Below, piece by piece: positions 27,038 to 35,718 of a stretch of 64,000 bases of DNA (positions are counted from its first letter, which is position 1; every line of letters starts with the position of its first letter). A program made the position numbers and the translations under genes. The notes beneath the pieces were generated by a model that saw only the letters and a program-made list of their open reading frames with translations, made no database searches and had not been told where the DNA came from. Source of the stretch: Saccharopolyspora endophytica (GTDB lineage Bacteria; Actinomycetota; Actinomycetes; Mycobacteriales; Pseudonocardiaceae); the NCBI RefSeq assembly GCF_018070075.1, contig NZ_JAGPXE010000020.1, positions 1 through 64,000 of the forward strand. The letters run 5' to 3'.

Positions 27038-28303
27038 GTGGCGCTCGTCGTCCAGAAGTACGGCGGTTCCTCACTCGAGAGTGCTGATCGCATCAAACGG
27101 GTCGCCGAACGCATCGTCGAGACCCGCAAAGCGGGCAACGACGTCGTGGTCGTCTGCTCCGCGATGGGTGACACCACTGACGAGCTGCTCGACCTCGCCA
27201 AACAGGTCAACCCGGCACCGCCGGAGCGGGAACTCGACATGCTGCTGACCGCCGGGGAGAGGATCTCCAACGCGCTGGTCGCGATGGCCGTCGAGTCGCT
27301 CGGCGTGGAAGCCCAGTCGTTCACCGGCTCGCAGGCCGGCATGATCACCACCTCGGCGCACCAGAACGCGCGGATCGTCGACGTCACGCCGGGCCGCGTC
27401 CAGGAGGCGCTGGCCGAGGGCCAGGTCGCGCTCGTCGCCGGGTTCCAGGGCGTTTCGCAGGACACCAAGGACATCACGACGCTCGGACGTGGCGGCTCGG
27501 ACACCACCGCGGTCGCGGTGGCGGCTGCCATGAACGCCGACGTGTGCGAGATCTACACCGACGTGGACGGCATCTACACGGCCGATCCGCGCATCGTGCC
27601 CGACGCGAAGCACCTCGACCACATCACCTACGAGGAGATGCTGGAGATGGCGGCGACCGGCGCGAAGGTGCTGCACCTGCGCGCGGTGGAGTACGCCCGC
27701 CGCTACGGCGTGCCGCTGCACGTCCGCTCGTCTTACTCGCCCAAGCCCGGCACGACAGTGTCCGGTTCAGTGGAGGACCTTTCCGTGGAACAGGCGATGA
27801 TCACCGGCGTCTCGCACGACCGGTCGGAGGCCAAGGTCACCGTGCGCGGTGTGCCGGACAACCCGGGCGTCGCGGGCCGCATCTTCCGCGTGGTCGCCGA
27901 CGCCGAGATCGACATCGACATGGTGCTGCAGAACATCTCCGGCACCGCGTCCGGCAAGACCGACATCACCTTCACGGTGGCCCGCAGCAACGGTGCGGTC
28001 GCCGTGGCGGAGCTGGAGAAGATCTCCGGTGAGGTCGGCTTCGAGGAGGTCGTCTACGACGACCAGGTCGGCAAGGTCTCGCTGGTCGGCGCGGGCATGC
28101 GCTCGCACCCCGGCGTGACGGCCACGTTCTGCGAGGCGCTGTCCAACGCGGGCGTGAACATCGACATCATCAACACCTCGGAGATCCGCATCTCGGTGCT
28201 GATCCAGGACACCCAGCTCGACACCGCCGTGCAGGCCCTGCACGCGGCCTTCGAGCTCGGTGGCGACGAGGAAGCGGTCGTGTACGCGGGGAGTGGTCGC
28301 TGA
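27038..28303 (+). CDS. ask: Aspartate kinase (aspartokinase)
   Basis: First step of the aspartate pathway to lysine, threonine, methionine and diaminopimelate. GTG 27038 is preceded by GAGGAGG, and the 421-aa length equals the Corynebacterium LysC. The kinase domain has [16 protein letters not shown] and [18 protein letters not shown]; two ACT domains follow ([21 protein letters not shown] and [23 protein letters not shown]) for feedback control. An in-frame internal start for a beta subunit is visible at 27785. Its stop overlaps the asd ATG by one base. Confidence 0.96.
   Translation: MALVVQKYGGSSLESADRIKRVAERIVETRKAGNDVVVVCSAMGDTTDELLDLAKQVNPAPPERELDMLLTAGERISNALVAMAVESLGVEAQSFTGSQAGMITTSAHQNARIVDVTPGRVQEALAEGQVALVAGFQGVSQDTKDITTLGRGGSDTTAVAVAAAMNADVCEIYTDVDGIYTADPRIVPDAKHLDHITYEEMLEMAATGAKVLHLRAVEYARRYGVPLHVRSSYSPKPGTTVSGSVEDLSVEQAMITGVSHDRSEAKVTVRGVPDNPGVAGRIFRVVADAEIDIDMVLQNISGTASGKTDITFTVARSNGAVAVAELEKISGEVGFEEVVYDDQVGKVSLVGAGMRSHPGVTATFCEALSNAGVNIDIINTSEIRISVLIQDTQLDTAVQALHAAFELGGDEEAVVYAGSGR
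27785..28303 (+). CDS. Aspartokinase beta subunit (internal start within ask)
   Basis: GTG 27785 lies 9-10 bases after GGAGG inside ask and would yield 172 aa ([20 protein letters not shown]), consisting only of the two ACT domains. The position is residue 250 of the alpha subunit and the length is the same as for the beta subunit of Corynebacterium LysC, where an overlapping internal gene is established. Inferred here from the ribosome binding site and position. Confidence 0.65.
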   Translation: MEQAMITGVSHDRSEAKVTVRGVPDNPGVAGRIFRVVADAEIDIDMVLQNISGTASGKTDITFTVARSNGAVAVAELEKISGEVGFEEVVYDDQVGKVSLVGAGMRSHPGVTATFCEALSNAGVNIDIINTSEIRISVLIQDTQLDTAVQALHAAFELGGDEEAVVYAGSGR

Positions 28304-29355
28304 TGGCACCTACGCTCGCCATCGTCGGCGCTACGGGCGCCGTCGGCACGGTCATGATCGACATCATCAACAACCGCGACTCGGTGCCGTGGGGTGAGAT
28401 CCGGCTGATCGCCTCGCAGCGCTCGGCGGGCAAGAAGATCACCGTCCGCGGCGAGGACAACACCGTGGTCGCGCTGGCCCCCGAGGCGTTCGACGGCGTG
28501 GACATCGCGCTGTTCGACGTGCCGGACGAGATCTCCGCCGAGTGGGCCCCGGTGGCGGCTTCGCGCGGTGCCGTCGCGGTCGACAACTCCGGCGCCTTCC
28601 GGATGGACCCCGAGGTGCCGCTGGTGGTGCCCGAGGTCAACCCGGAGAAGGTGCACGAGCGCCCCAAGGGCATCATCGCCAACCCGAACTGCACGACGCT
28701 GTCGATGATGGCGGCGCTGGGTGCGCTGCACCGCGAGTTCGGTCTGCGCGAACTGGTCGTCTCCTCCTACCAGGCCGCTTCCGGTGCTGGTCAGGACGGC
28801 ATCGACCGGCTCTACGCGGAGCTGGAGGCGGTGGCCGGCAAGCAGCTCGGCGTCCGCGCCGGTGACGTCGCCGAGGCCCTGGCCGCGGCCGGTCTGTCCG
28901 CCGAGACCCCGTTCAAGGCGCCGCTGGCGCTCAACGTGGTCCCGTGGGCGGGTTCCCGCAAGGACGACGGCTGGACCTCCGAGGAGCTCAAGGTCCGCAA
29001 CGAGTCCCGCAAGATCCTGGGGATCCCGGAGCTGAAGGTCTCCGCGACCTGCGTCCGCGTCCCGGTGCTGACCACGCACTCGCTGGCGGTGCACGCCACC
29101 TTCGAGCGCGAGGTGTCGGTGGAGCAGGCGCACAAGCTCTTCTCCGACCAGCCGACGATCGTGCTGGACGACGACCACGACAACGGCGTGTTCCCGACCC
29201 CGGCGGCCGTCGTCGGCAGCGACCCGACCCACGTCGGTCGCGTCCGCCAGGCGCTGGACTTCCCGAACACGCTGGACTTCTTCGTCTGCGGCGACAACCT
29301 CCGCAAGGGTGCGGCCCTCAACACCTACGAGATCGCCGAAACCCTCGCCAAGTGA
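28303..29355 (+). CDS. asd: Aspartate-semialdehyde dehydrogenase
   Basis: Second step of the aspartate pathway, NADPH-dependent. The 350-aa protein begins [18 protein letters not shown] (NADP-binding loop); the catalytic cysteine is in [11 protein letters not shown] and the C-terminal domain contains [15 protein letters not shown] with the active histidine. ATG overlaps the ask stop (TGATG), so translation is coupled. A strong hairpin terminator follows. Confidence 0.96.
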   Translation: MAPTLAIVGATGAVGTVMIDIINNRDSVPWGEIRLIASQRSAGKKITVRGEDNTVVALAPEAFDGVDIALFDVPDEISAEWAPVAASRGAVAVDNSGAFRMDPEVPLVVPEVNPEKVHERPKGIIANPNCTTLSMMAALGALHREFGLRELVVSSYQAASGAGQDGIDRLYAELEAVAGKQLGVRAGDVAEALAAAGLSAETPFKAPLALNVVPWAGSRKDDGWTSEELKVRNESRKILGIPELKVSATCVRVPVLTTHSLAVHATFEREVSVEQAHKLFSDQPTIVLDDDHDNGVFPTPAAVVGSDPTHVGRVRQALDFPNTLDFFVCGDNLRKGAALNTYEIAETLAK

Positions 29356-29373
29356 CCTGATCACCGGCACGAC

Positions 29374-29413
29374 AAGGGCGCCTTCCTCCTGGCCACAGGG
29401 GGTGGGCGCCCTT
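29374..29413 (+). terminator. Intrinsic terminator of ask-asd
   Basis: AAGGGCGCC (29374-29382) and GGCGCCCTT (29405-29413) form a perfect 9-bp stem directly after asd, followed by ATTGTTGC. The T-containing tail supports factor-independent termination. Confidence 0.8.
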
Positions 29414-29508
29414 ATTGTTGCTGTGCGGTGGATTCAAAGAGCACTCGAACGTGGGTTTGTCCTCAGTGGAGCTTGGAGCGCGTGATCGGCGCGGCTATTA
29501 GTGGAGGC

Positions 29509-30087
29509 ATGTCCGTGATGACCTGGCCCGACCACCTGATGACCTTGGAGGAGTTCGAGCAACTCCCCGAGGACAACTCGCGGCGCTACGAGCTCCAGGA
29601 AGGCGTCCTCCAAGCGACCCCGAAGGCCATCAGCTACCACCAACTCGTCATCAAACGCCTCACCCATGCCCTCGACAAGGTCTTGCCAGAGGGCTGGACG
29701 TCCCTTCCCGAGTCGGAAATCGTGCTCGCCGAGAGGTATCCGCCGACCGTGCGGATTCCGGATGTGGTCGTCTTGAGCGAGGATCGGGCGGAGGACGGAA
29801 CCAAGCTGTACGGCCAGGATGTGGCGCTGGCCGTGGAGGTGCTTTCGCCCGGATCGCAGCGTTCCGACAATCTGATCAAACGTGCCGAGTACGCCGAGGC
29901 CGGAATCCCGGCGTACTGGATCCTCGACGTCGAGTCGCGTCCGAAACTGGCGGCGAACGTACTCGTCGACGGTGTGTACAAGGAGATCTTCAACGGGGCG
30001 GGTGTGTTCCTGACAGAGCAGCCCTTCGACCTGCGGATCGATCTCGATGTGCTCCGGAAGCGGACCGGGTCGTCGAAGCGGGAGTGA
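29509..30087 (+). CDS. Uma2 family (DUF820) putative endonuclease
   Basis: PD-(D/E)XK-fold protein of the Uma2/DUF820 family, 192 aa from ATG 29509; GGAGG upstream is better spaced from GTG 29515. The N-terminal MTLEEFEQLPEDNSRRYELQEGVL is the family hallmark, and the putative nuclease core is RIPDVVVLSED ... VALAVEVLSPGSQRSDNLIKRAEYAEAGIPAYWILD, with acidic residues in place. Function in cells is unknown. Codon use is slightly less G+C-rich than neighbours, consistent with mobility. Confidence 0.85.
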   Translation: MSVMTWPDHLMTLEEFEQLPEDNSRRYELQEGVLQATPKAISYHQLVIKRLTHALDKVLPEGWTSLPESEIVLAERYPPTVRIPDVVVLSEDRAEDGTKLYGQDVALAVEVLSPGSQRSDNLIKRAEYAEAGIPAYWILDVESRPKLAANVLVDGVYKEIFNGAGVFLTEQPFDLRIDLDVLRKRTGSSKRE

Positions 30088-30143
30088 TCCTGGGCACGCC
30101 GCCTGGGCCGAACGGGTGCGAATCGGGCGGATAGGTTCGGGGC

Positions 30144-31616
30144 ATGAGCTCTGTCCCGGTCGTTCTGGGTGTCGATCTCGGCACCACCGCCACCAAGGTC
30201 GTCGCCGCAGGCACCGATGCGCGGGTGCTGCACACCACCGAGCGCGGCTACCCGCTGCGCACCGACGAGTCGGGTGAGGCCACCCAGGACGCCGCGGAGG
30301 TGCTGCGGGCCGCGATCGAGGCGCTGGCCGACTGCGCGGCGTGGGCGCGGGAGCAGGGGCACGAGGTCGCCGGGCTGTCGTTCAGCAGCGCGATGCACAC
30401 CCTGGTCGGGCTGGACTCCCGAGGCGAACCCGCCACGCGCGCGTTCAACTGGGCCGACACGCGGGCCGCCGATGTCGCCGCGCGACTGCGCGCCGAGCCG
30501 GAGACGTCCTCGGCGCTGCACCGGGCGACCGGAACTCCCGTGCACACCCAGTCGGTCATGGTGAAGCTGGCCTGGCTGACCTCGGGCGGAGCCGACATCG
30601 GCGAGGTCGAACGCTGGTGCGCGCTCAAGGATTTCGTCGTCACCGCCTTCACCGGCGAGTTCGTCACCGAGCACTCGCTGAGCTCCGGCAGCGGCCTGCA
30701 GGACATGCACTCGCTGACCTGGCACGAACCCGCGCTGGAGGTCGCGGGCATCCGCGCCGAGCAGCTGCCCGAACTCCGCGAGCCGACCGCCTCGGTCCCG
30801 CTCGCGCCGCAGGTCGCCGAGGCCGTCGGGCTCCCGGCCGGGCTGCCGGTCGTGCTCGGCGGCGGTGACGGGCCGCTGGCCAACCTCGGTGTGGGCGCGG
30901 TGGCTCCCGGTGTGGCGGCGCTGTCGCTGGGCACCAGCGGCGCGCTGCGGGTGACCCGGGACAAGCCCGGCGTGGACGACCGCTGCCGCACCTTCAGCTA
31001 CGCGATCGCCGACGGCCTGTGGGTGATCGGCGGCGCGGTGAGCAACGGCGGCGTCGCCGGCCAGTGGGCCGCGGAGGCGTTCGGCGTGGACGTCGCCGAC
31101 CTGCTCGACGAGGCCGCCCAGGTCCCGGCCGGGGCCGATGGCCTGATGGCCCTGCCATACCTGCTCGGCGAGCGCGCGCCTTGGTGGGAACCGGGCTTGA
31201 CCGGGGCCTTCCTCGGCTTGCGCCGCTCGCACGGCCGCGCCGAGATGACCCGCGCCGTCATCGAGGGCGTCGCCCAGCAGCTCGCCCTGGTCCGCGACGC
31301 GGTCACCGAATCCGGCGCCGAGGTCCGCGCGGTGCGCGCCACCGGCGGGGGTTTCCGCAGCCGCATCTGGGCCGAGACCATCGCCTCCGCCCTGAACATG
31401 AACCTCGACCTGGCCGAGGGCAGCGGCGGATCGGGTCTGGGCGCGGTGCTGCTGGCCTGGCGGGCCCTGGGTGAGATCGACTCGCTGGCCCACGCAGCGG
31501 AGCTCGTCGCCGTCGAGTCCCAGGTCGCCCCGGACCCGGCCGCAGCGGACCTCCTGGCGCGCCGCCGGCCCCTCATCGACCAGCTCCATCACACCCTCCG
31601 CGACCTGTCCCTCTGA
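30144..31616 (+). CDS. Gluconokinase (FGGY family carbohydrate kinase)
   Basis: Cytosolic sugar kinase of 490 aa. The phosphate-1 loop GVDLGTTATKVVAAG and adenosine motif SLGTSGALRVT are in place. Other FGGY features are the AMHTLVGLDSRGEP and WADTRAADVAARL regions and the C-terminal GGGFRSRIWAETIASAL. It resembles gluconate kinases of the GntK/FGGY type more than glycerol or xylulose kinases, but the exact substrate is uncertain. It converges on the dynamin operon. Confidence 0.85.
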   Translation: MSSVPVVLGVDLGTTATKVVAAGTDARVLHTTERGYPLRTDESGEATQDAAEVLRAAIEALADCAAWAREQGHEVAGLSFSSAMHTLVGLDSRGEPATRAFNWADTRAADVAARLRAEPETSSALHRATGTPVHTQSVMVKLAWLTSGGADIGEVERWCALKDFVVTAFTGEFVTEHSLSSGSGLQDMHSLTWHEPALEVAGIRAEQLPELREPTASVPLAPQVAEAVGLPAGLPVVLGGGDGPLANLGVGAVAPGVAALSLGTSGALRVTRDKPGVDDRCRTFSYAIADGLWVIGGAVSNGGVAGQWAAEAFGVDVADLLDEAAQVPAGADGLMALPYLLGERAPWWEPGLTGAFLGLRRSHGRAEMTRAVIEGVAQQLALVRDAVTESGAEVRAVRATGGGFRSRIWAETIASALNMNLDLAEGSGGSGLGAVLLAWRALGEIDSLAHAAELVAVESQVAPDPAAADLLARRRPLIDQLHHTLRDLSL

Positions 31617-31639
31617 CTTCGGACCGGTCCTGAGGCGGA

Positions 31640-33736
31640 TCAGCCTCGGGAGTGGCGGCCCGAGGGGGTCGGATCGACGTAGTGGGAGGACTCCTCGGGG
31701 TCCGGCTTCGCGTGGCTGCCGGTCGGCTGGTTGACCGCGGAGCGGGAGCGGGACTCGCCCTGCTCCGGCTCGGCCCGCCGCCGGCGGCCCGTGCTGGTGC
31801 CCACGTCGCGGAGCGCTCGGCGCCCGGTCGGGTGGTCGTTCTGCTGCAAGAACTGGGTGGCAGGGGTCTTGCCCGGGGTGTCCGTGCTGCGCGCCGAGGT
31901 CGACCACTCGCCCTGCCGGGCTTGGGCGGCGGCCTGCTCCTGACGGGCTCGTTCCGCCTCGGCGGCCTGGCGGGCCTGCTCGGCTTCTGCCGCGCGCCTG
32001 GCCTGCTCGGCTTCAGCGGCCTGCCGGGCGCGTTCGGCCTCGGCTGCCTGCCGGGCCCGCTCGGCCTCCGCGGCCTGGCGGGCCTGTTCCGCTTCAGCGG
32101 CTTGCCTGGCCTGCTCGGCTTCGGCCGCACGCCTGGCCTGCTCGGCCTCGGCGGCTTGCCGGGCACGCTCGGCCTGCTGCGCCTGCGCCTGCGCCTGGGC
32201 CTGGGCCTGCGCCTGGGCTTGCGCCTGGGCGGCGCGGGCTTGTTGCTGGGCCTGGGCGGCCTGCTGCGGATTCCCCTGGTTCTGGATCTGGTGCAGGATC
32301 ACGCGTTCCGCGCTGCGCAGGACGGTCCGGACGGCGTCGCGGTGAGCGCGGTCGAGCATCGGGTTGACGGCCTGCTCGCGCCAGCGGGAGAGCGTGGCGG
32401 TGGCCTCGTCGGCGACGTCGGCGATCATCGCCGTCTCGTCCAGGCCCAGCCGCGCGTGCGGTGAGTGCCCGGAGGCGCCGAGCAGCCGCTTGGCCTCGGC
32501 CTGCAGCGGGCGGGCGAAGCGGATCTGCCCGGAGTCCAATGCGGACAGAGCGCGCAGCTCGTCCCACTCGTGGGCGTTGGTGAGCACCCGCTCGAACTCG
32601 CCGAGCAGCTGCTGCACCCCGGGACGCGGGTTGGCGCGCAGCACCATGTCCACCGCCAGCAGCGCGGAACGGGCGCGCAGCGCGTCCTGGCGTTCCACGA
32701 ACTGCGAGTGCAGCGTCTCCTGCAGGGTCGTGAGCCCGCTGGCCTCCAGCAGCTCCTGCTGCAGCTGCTGGGCCGTGCCGACCCCGCCGCGCAGCAGGTC
32801 CAGCGAGCGCGCGATGCCGTAGTGGCCGAAGCGCTCCAGCAGCCGCTGCCGGATCTCCGACGGCACGGCCTCCAGGCCCGCCTTGATGAACCGCTCCGCG
32901 GACAGCAGCAGCGTGTCCCGGTCGGTGTCGGAGAGCCGCGCCAGGTAGGCGAGGATCTTGAAGTCGTCCTCGGTCATCGTCGACGACGCCTGCCCGAGCA
33001 GGCCGACGACCGGGATGAAGTGCTGGGCGAACGCGCTCAGCGTCGGGTCGGCGCGGTAGCGGTCGGCGATCCGCTCGGCGGCGGCCAGCGCATCGGCGCC
33101 GCCGTCGCCGGTCTCGTCGGCGCGGGAGAACGCGACGATGGTGTTGATCGGCACGGAGCGCGCGGTCTGCAGCTCGTTGACCGACTGCAGGAACTGCAGG
33201 TCGGTCTGGCGCGGGTAGCGGGTCAGGTAGAGCACCGCGTCGGACTCGGAGAGGATCTGCGCGAGCGCGGAGCGGCCGGTCTCCTGCACGGCCGCCGAGG
33301 CCACGCCGGGCGTCTCGATCAGCGTGATGGCCTGCAGGCCCGGTGTCGGGGATTCGATGACCAGCCGGGAGACCTCGTCCGGGCGCCAGTGCTGCAGGTC
33401 CCGGATCGTTGCCGAGTCCAATGTGGACACCGGGACGTTCTGCACCGCGCCGTGCGGGGTGTGCACCAGGATCTTCGGTTCCGGCCCGTACTGGTAGAAC
33501 GTCGTGACCTGGGTGCGCTCCTCGGCGTCGGTGGGCGCCAGGTCGGTGCCGATCAGCGCGTTGATCAGCGTCGACTTGCCCGACTTCACCCGCCCGCTGA
33601 CCGCGATCCGCAGGGGTTGGTCGAGCCGTTCCAGGCGGTCGCGCAGCCACGTCGACGTGCGCGGGTCGTCGCGGTAGAACGTCATCGTCCGCATCAGCAG
33701 GCCCTTGGCCCGCTCCAGCAGTGCTTCGGTGCTCAT
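31640..33736 (-). CDS. Dynamin-like GTPase, IniC-like
   Basis: Dynamin-family GTPase thought to act on the inner face of the membrane. Its ATG overlaps the stop of the upstream gene (ATGA). The 698-aa protein has P-loop SGRVKSGKSTLINALIG (about 48-64), an IETPGV switch in place of DxPG and a helical stalk to about residue 500. Beyond it is an unusual tail: an Ala-Gln run, then about eight tandem decapeptides of QARQAAEAE type (coiled coil, about 520-610), then a disordered Arg/Ser-rich end (STGRRRRAEPEQGES, SGRHSRG). The upstream-open frame to 34960 is antisense shadow of the neighbour. Confidence 0.88.
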   Translation of the reverse strand: MSTEALLERAKGLLMRTMTFYRDDPRTSTWLRDRLERLDQPLRIAVSGRVKSGKSTLINALIGTDLAPTDAEERTQVTTFYQYGPEPKILVHTPHGAVQNVPVSTLDSATIRDLQHWRPDEVSRLVIESPTPGLQAITLIETPGVASAAVQETGRSALAQILSESDAVLYLTRYPRQTDLQFLQSVNELQTARSVPINTIVAFSRADETGDGGADALAAAERIADRYRADPTLSAFAQHFIPVVGLLGQASSTMTEDDFKILAYLARLSDTDRDTLLLSAERFIKAGLEAVPSEIRQRLLERFGHYGIARSLDLLRGGVGTAQQLQQELLEASGLTTLQETLHSQFVERQDALRARSALLAVDMVLRANPRPGVQQLLGEFERVLTNAHEWDELRALSALDSGQIRFARPLQAEAKRLLGASGHSPHARLGLDETAMIADVADEATATLSRWREQAVNPMLDRAHRDAVRTVLRSAERVILHQIQNQGNPQQAAQAQQQARAAQAQAQAQAQAQAQAQAQQAERARQAAEAEQARRAAEAEQARQAAEAEQARQAAEAERARQAAEAERARQAAEAEQARRAAEAEQARQAAEAERARQEQAAAQARQGEWSTSARSTDTPGKTPATQFLQQNDHPTGRRALRDVGTSTGRRRRAEPEQGESRSRSAVNQPTGSHAKPDPEESSHYVDPTPSGRHSRG

Positions 33737-35553
33737 GCGGCGGTGATCCGGTTCTGCGTGAGCTGGGTGACCCGCCGTCGGAGCACGGTGATCTCCTCCA
33801 GCTTCTGCTTGATCTCCCGCGCCCGCTGGTCGCGGTCCACCGCGCTGCGCTCCGCGGAGCGCTTGATCGCCTGGATGGACTGGCTGATCTCCATCTGGGC
33901 GTCCTCGGTGATCCGGGTGAAGTGCTTGTGCAGCGCCTTGTGGATCGCGCGGATGGTGTCCTTCGAGTCCTTGTTGACCTGGAAGATCACCTGCTCGATG
34001 TGCCGCTGCACGTTGCTCTTGGCCTCGGTCTGGCGGCGGCGCAGCCGCATGTCCTTCTCTTCCTTGAGGCTCTTGGAACCCAGCAGCACACCGGCCGAGA
34101 TCGACACGACGTTCATCAGCGGCAGCCCGGCCATCGTGGTGATCAGGCCGAACATCAGCACGCCGCCGTAGGAACCGCGCAGGCCGGTGAGGACCTTGTC
34201 GGAGTTCTTGTAGTCGGCGCCGGTCGGCAGCTTCGGGCCGGGGACCTCGTCGAGGGGGTCCGGTGCCAGCACCGGGTTCAGCTCGGGCGGGCGGCTGAGC
34301 TGCTGCGGCGGCATCTGCTCGGCGACCATCTCGGCGAGCCGCTGCTGGCGCTGCTCCAGCCAGCCGAAGGTCTCGTTGATCGCATCGGTGAGCCGGGCCT
34401 GCATCCACCGGATGAAGTCGTCCCAGATCATCAGCGGGTCGGCGACCTCGAAGATCTCGTTGACCTCGTGCAGCACCGCCCAGGTGCGTTCCCGGAAGTC
34501 GTACTCGATGTCGGTGAACAGCTCGGAGATGCCGTCGTTGAGCGTCTTCTGCCAGTGCTGCGAGATGCGGCGCAGGTCCTCGGCCCGGCGCTGCGCGGTC
34601 TCCAGCTCGACCAGAGTTTCGGCGGCGGTGCGCGGGTTCTGCGCGGCGAGCTCGGCGCGCAGCGAGTCGTTGATCTGGGTCAGCGCCTCGGAGACGTTGT
34701 GCGCCACCAGCCTTCGTGTGAACTGCTCGTGCTGGCCGGCGAGCTCGGTCTGCAGGAACTCCAGCAGCTGCGGGAATCCCGACTCGGCGTTGAGGTTGGT
34801 GTTGCGCGACTGCATGGCGCGCATCCGGATGTCGGCCGAGACCGGGAACAGCTTCGCCGAGACGCCCGCGTTGCTCAGGTGCTTGCGGTTGACCTCCAGG
34901 ACCTTCCGCCAGTGCGGGGTCCGGTCGATCTTGGGCATCACCAGCGCGATGTTCGGGCACAGCGCGGTGGCCTGCTTGAGGAACGCGAGTTCGTTGGTGG
35001 TCAGTTCCTGGGTCGAATCGGACACCATCAGCAGCGCGTCGGCTTCGGCGACCACGGAGAGTGTCGTGCTGGTGAGGAAAGATGAGACGCTTCCCACACC
35101 GGGGGTGTCCATGAGAGCCAGACCGTTCTGCAGCACCGCTCGGGGGATGCCGATCTCACCCCGGGTCACCGGACGGCCGTTGGCGACGGCGCGCTCCATG
35201 TGCTCGCGGACCTGGTCGATCGGCACCGGAGTGCGGTCCAGCGCGATCGGCCCGCGCGCGGGTTCCTGCTCGATCAGCAGCGCGGTGGGCTCGTCGGCGT
35301 AGCGCACGAGGGTCGGCACGGTCGTGGTGACGTCGTCGCCGGACGGGCACACGGGAGCGTTCACGATGGCGTTGACCAGGGCGGACTTTCCCTGCTTCGA
35401 CTCCCCGACGACCAGCACGAGCTGGGTCGGGTCGAGGACTCTGGTCCTGATCTGGCGCAGGCGGCCATGCAGATCGGCGCGCTGCTGCTCGGCGCACTCG
35501 GCAGTAGCGCGATCGATCAGTTCCACCAACGCCGTCTCGATCACGGCGGCCAT
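33733..35553 (-). CDS. Dynamin-like GTPase, IniA-like
   Basis: Second dynamin-like protein, 606 aa. The P-loop VGESKQGKSALVNAIVN (about 49-65), a G2 threonine cluster DDVTTTVPTLVRY, G3 ALMDTPGVGSV and G4 VMPKIDRTPHWRK are intact. Helical middle and GED-like domains follow; a hydrophobic paddle-like pair is predicted at about 465-500 (GGVLMFGLITTMAGLPLMNVVSIS) followed by basic KSLKEEKDMRLRRR. Mycobacterial IniA has the same paddle architecture and fissions membranes in vitro. It is co-translated with the IniC-like gene and separated from iniB by a terminator. Confidence 0.88.
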   Translation of the reverse strand: MAAVIETALVELIDRATAECAEQQRADLHGRLRQIRTRVLDPTQLVLVVGESKQGKSALVNAIVNAPVCPSGDDVTTTVPTLVRYADEPTALLIEQEPARGPIALDRTPVPIDQVREHMERAVANGRPVTRGEIGIPRAVLQNGLALMDTPGVGSVSSFLTSTTLSVVAEADALLMVSDSTQELTTNELAFLKQATALCPNIALVMPKIDRTPHWRKVLEVNRKHLSNAGVSAKLFPVSADIRMRAMQSRNTNLNAESGFPQLLEFLQTELAGQHEQFTRRLVAHNVSEALTQINDSLRAELAAQNPRTAAETLVELETAQRRAEDLRRISQHWQKTLNDGISELFTDIEYDFRERTWAVLHEVNEIFEVADPLMIWDDFIRWMQARLTDAINETFGWLEQRQQRLAEMVAEQMPPQQLSRPPELNPVLAPDPLDEVPGPKLPTGADYKNSDKVLTGLRGSYGGVLMFGLITTMAGLPLMNVVSISAGVLLGSKSLKEEKDMRLRRRQTEAKSNVQRHIEQVIFQVNKDSKDTIRAIHKALHKHFTRITEDAQMEISQSIQAIKRSAERSAVDRDQRAREIKQKLEEITVLRRRVTQLTQNRITAA

Positions 35554-35611
35554 TGTGTCGTGCCGCGGCGGTTAGAGAAACCCAATCGGTTGAACTCACA
35601 TCGCTGGCGCG

Positions 35612-35627
35612 CACTCGCTGTGTTGAT
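35612..35627 (-). promoter_or_regulatory. Candidate regulatory motif upstream of the iniA-like gene
   Basis: Plus-strand CACTCGCTGTGTTGAT lies 59 bases upstream of the iniA start. An almost identical CACTCCTGTGTTGAT (one base shorter) sits 66 bases upstream of iniB. The match and similar distance to two start codons suggest a shared operator or promoter element. Confidence 0.55.
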
Positions 35628-35653
35628 GAGGCGCGTGAAATTTTCCGGAATGT

Positions 35654-35691
35654 GAAAAATGCCGGGATCCGCTCAGGGGCGGATCCCGGCA
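35654..35691 (-). terminator. Intrinsic terminator after iniB-like gene
   Basis: The stem GCCGGGATCCGC at about 35661-35672 pairs with GCGGATCCCGGC (35679-35690), extended by T35660/A35691, with a 6-base loop. On the minus strand it is followed by ATTTTTC, a textbook intrinsic terminator. It lies between iniB and the iniA-like gene. Confidence 0.9.
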
Positions 35692-35718
35692 CCTTCAAAG
35701 CTCAGTCGCGGAGAGCGA

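Noticed and set aside
33737-34960. Extension of the IniC-like frame upstream to 34960
   Set aside because: The extension is antisense or out-of-frame reading of the IniA-like gene; the ATG at 33736 overlaps the upstream stop and begins just ahead of the P-loop.
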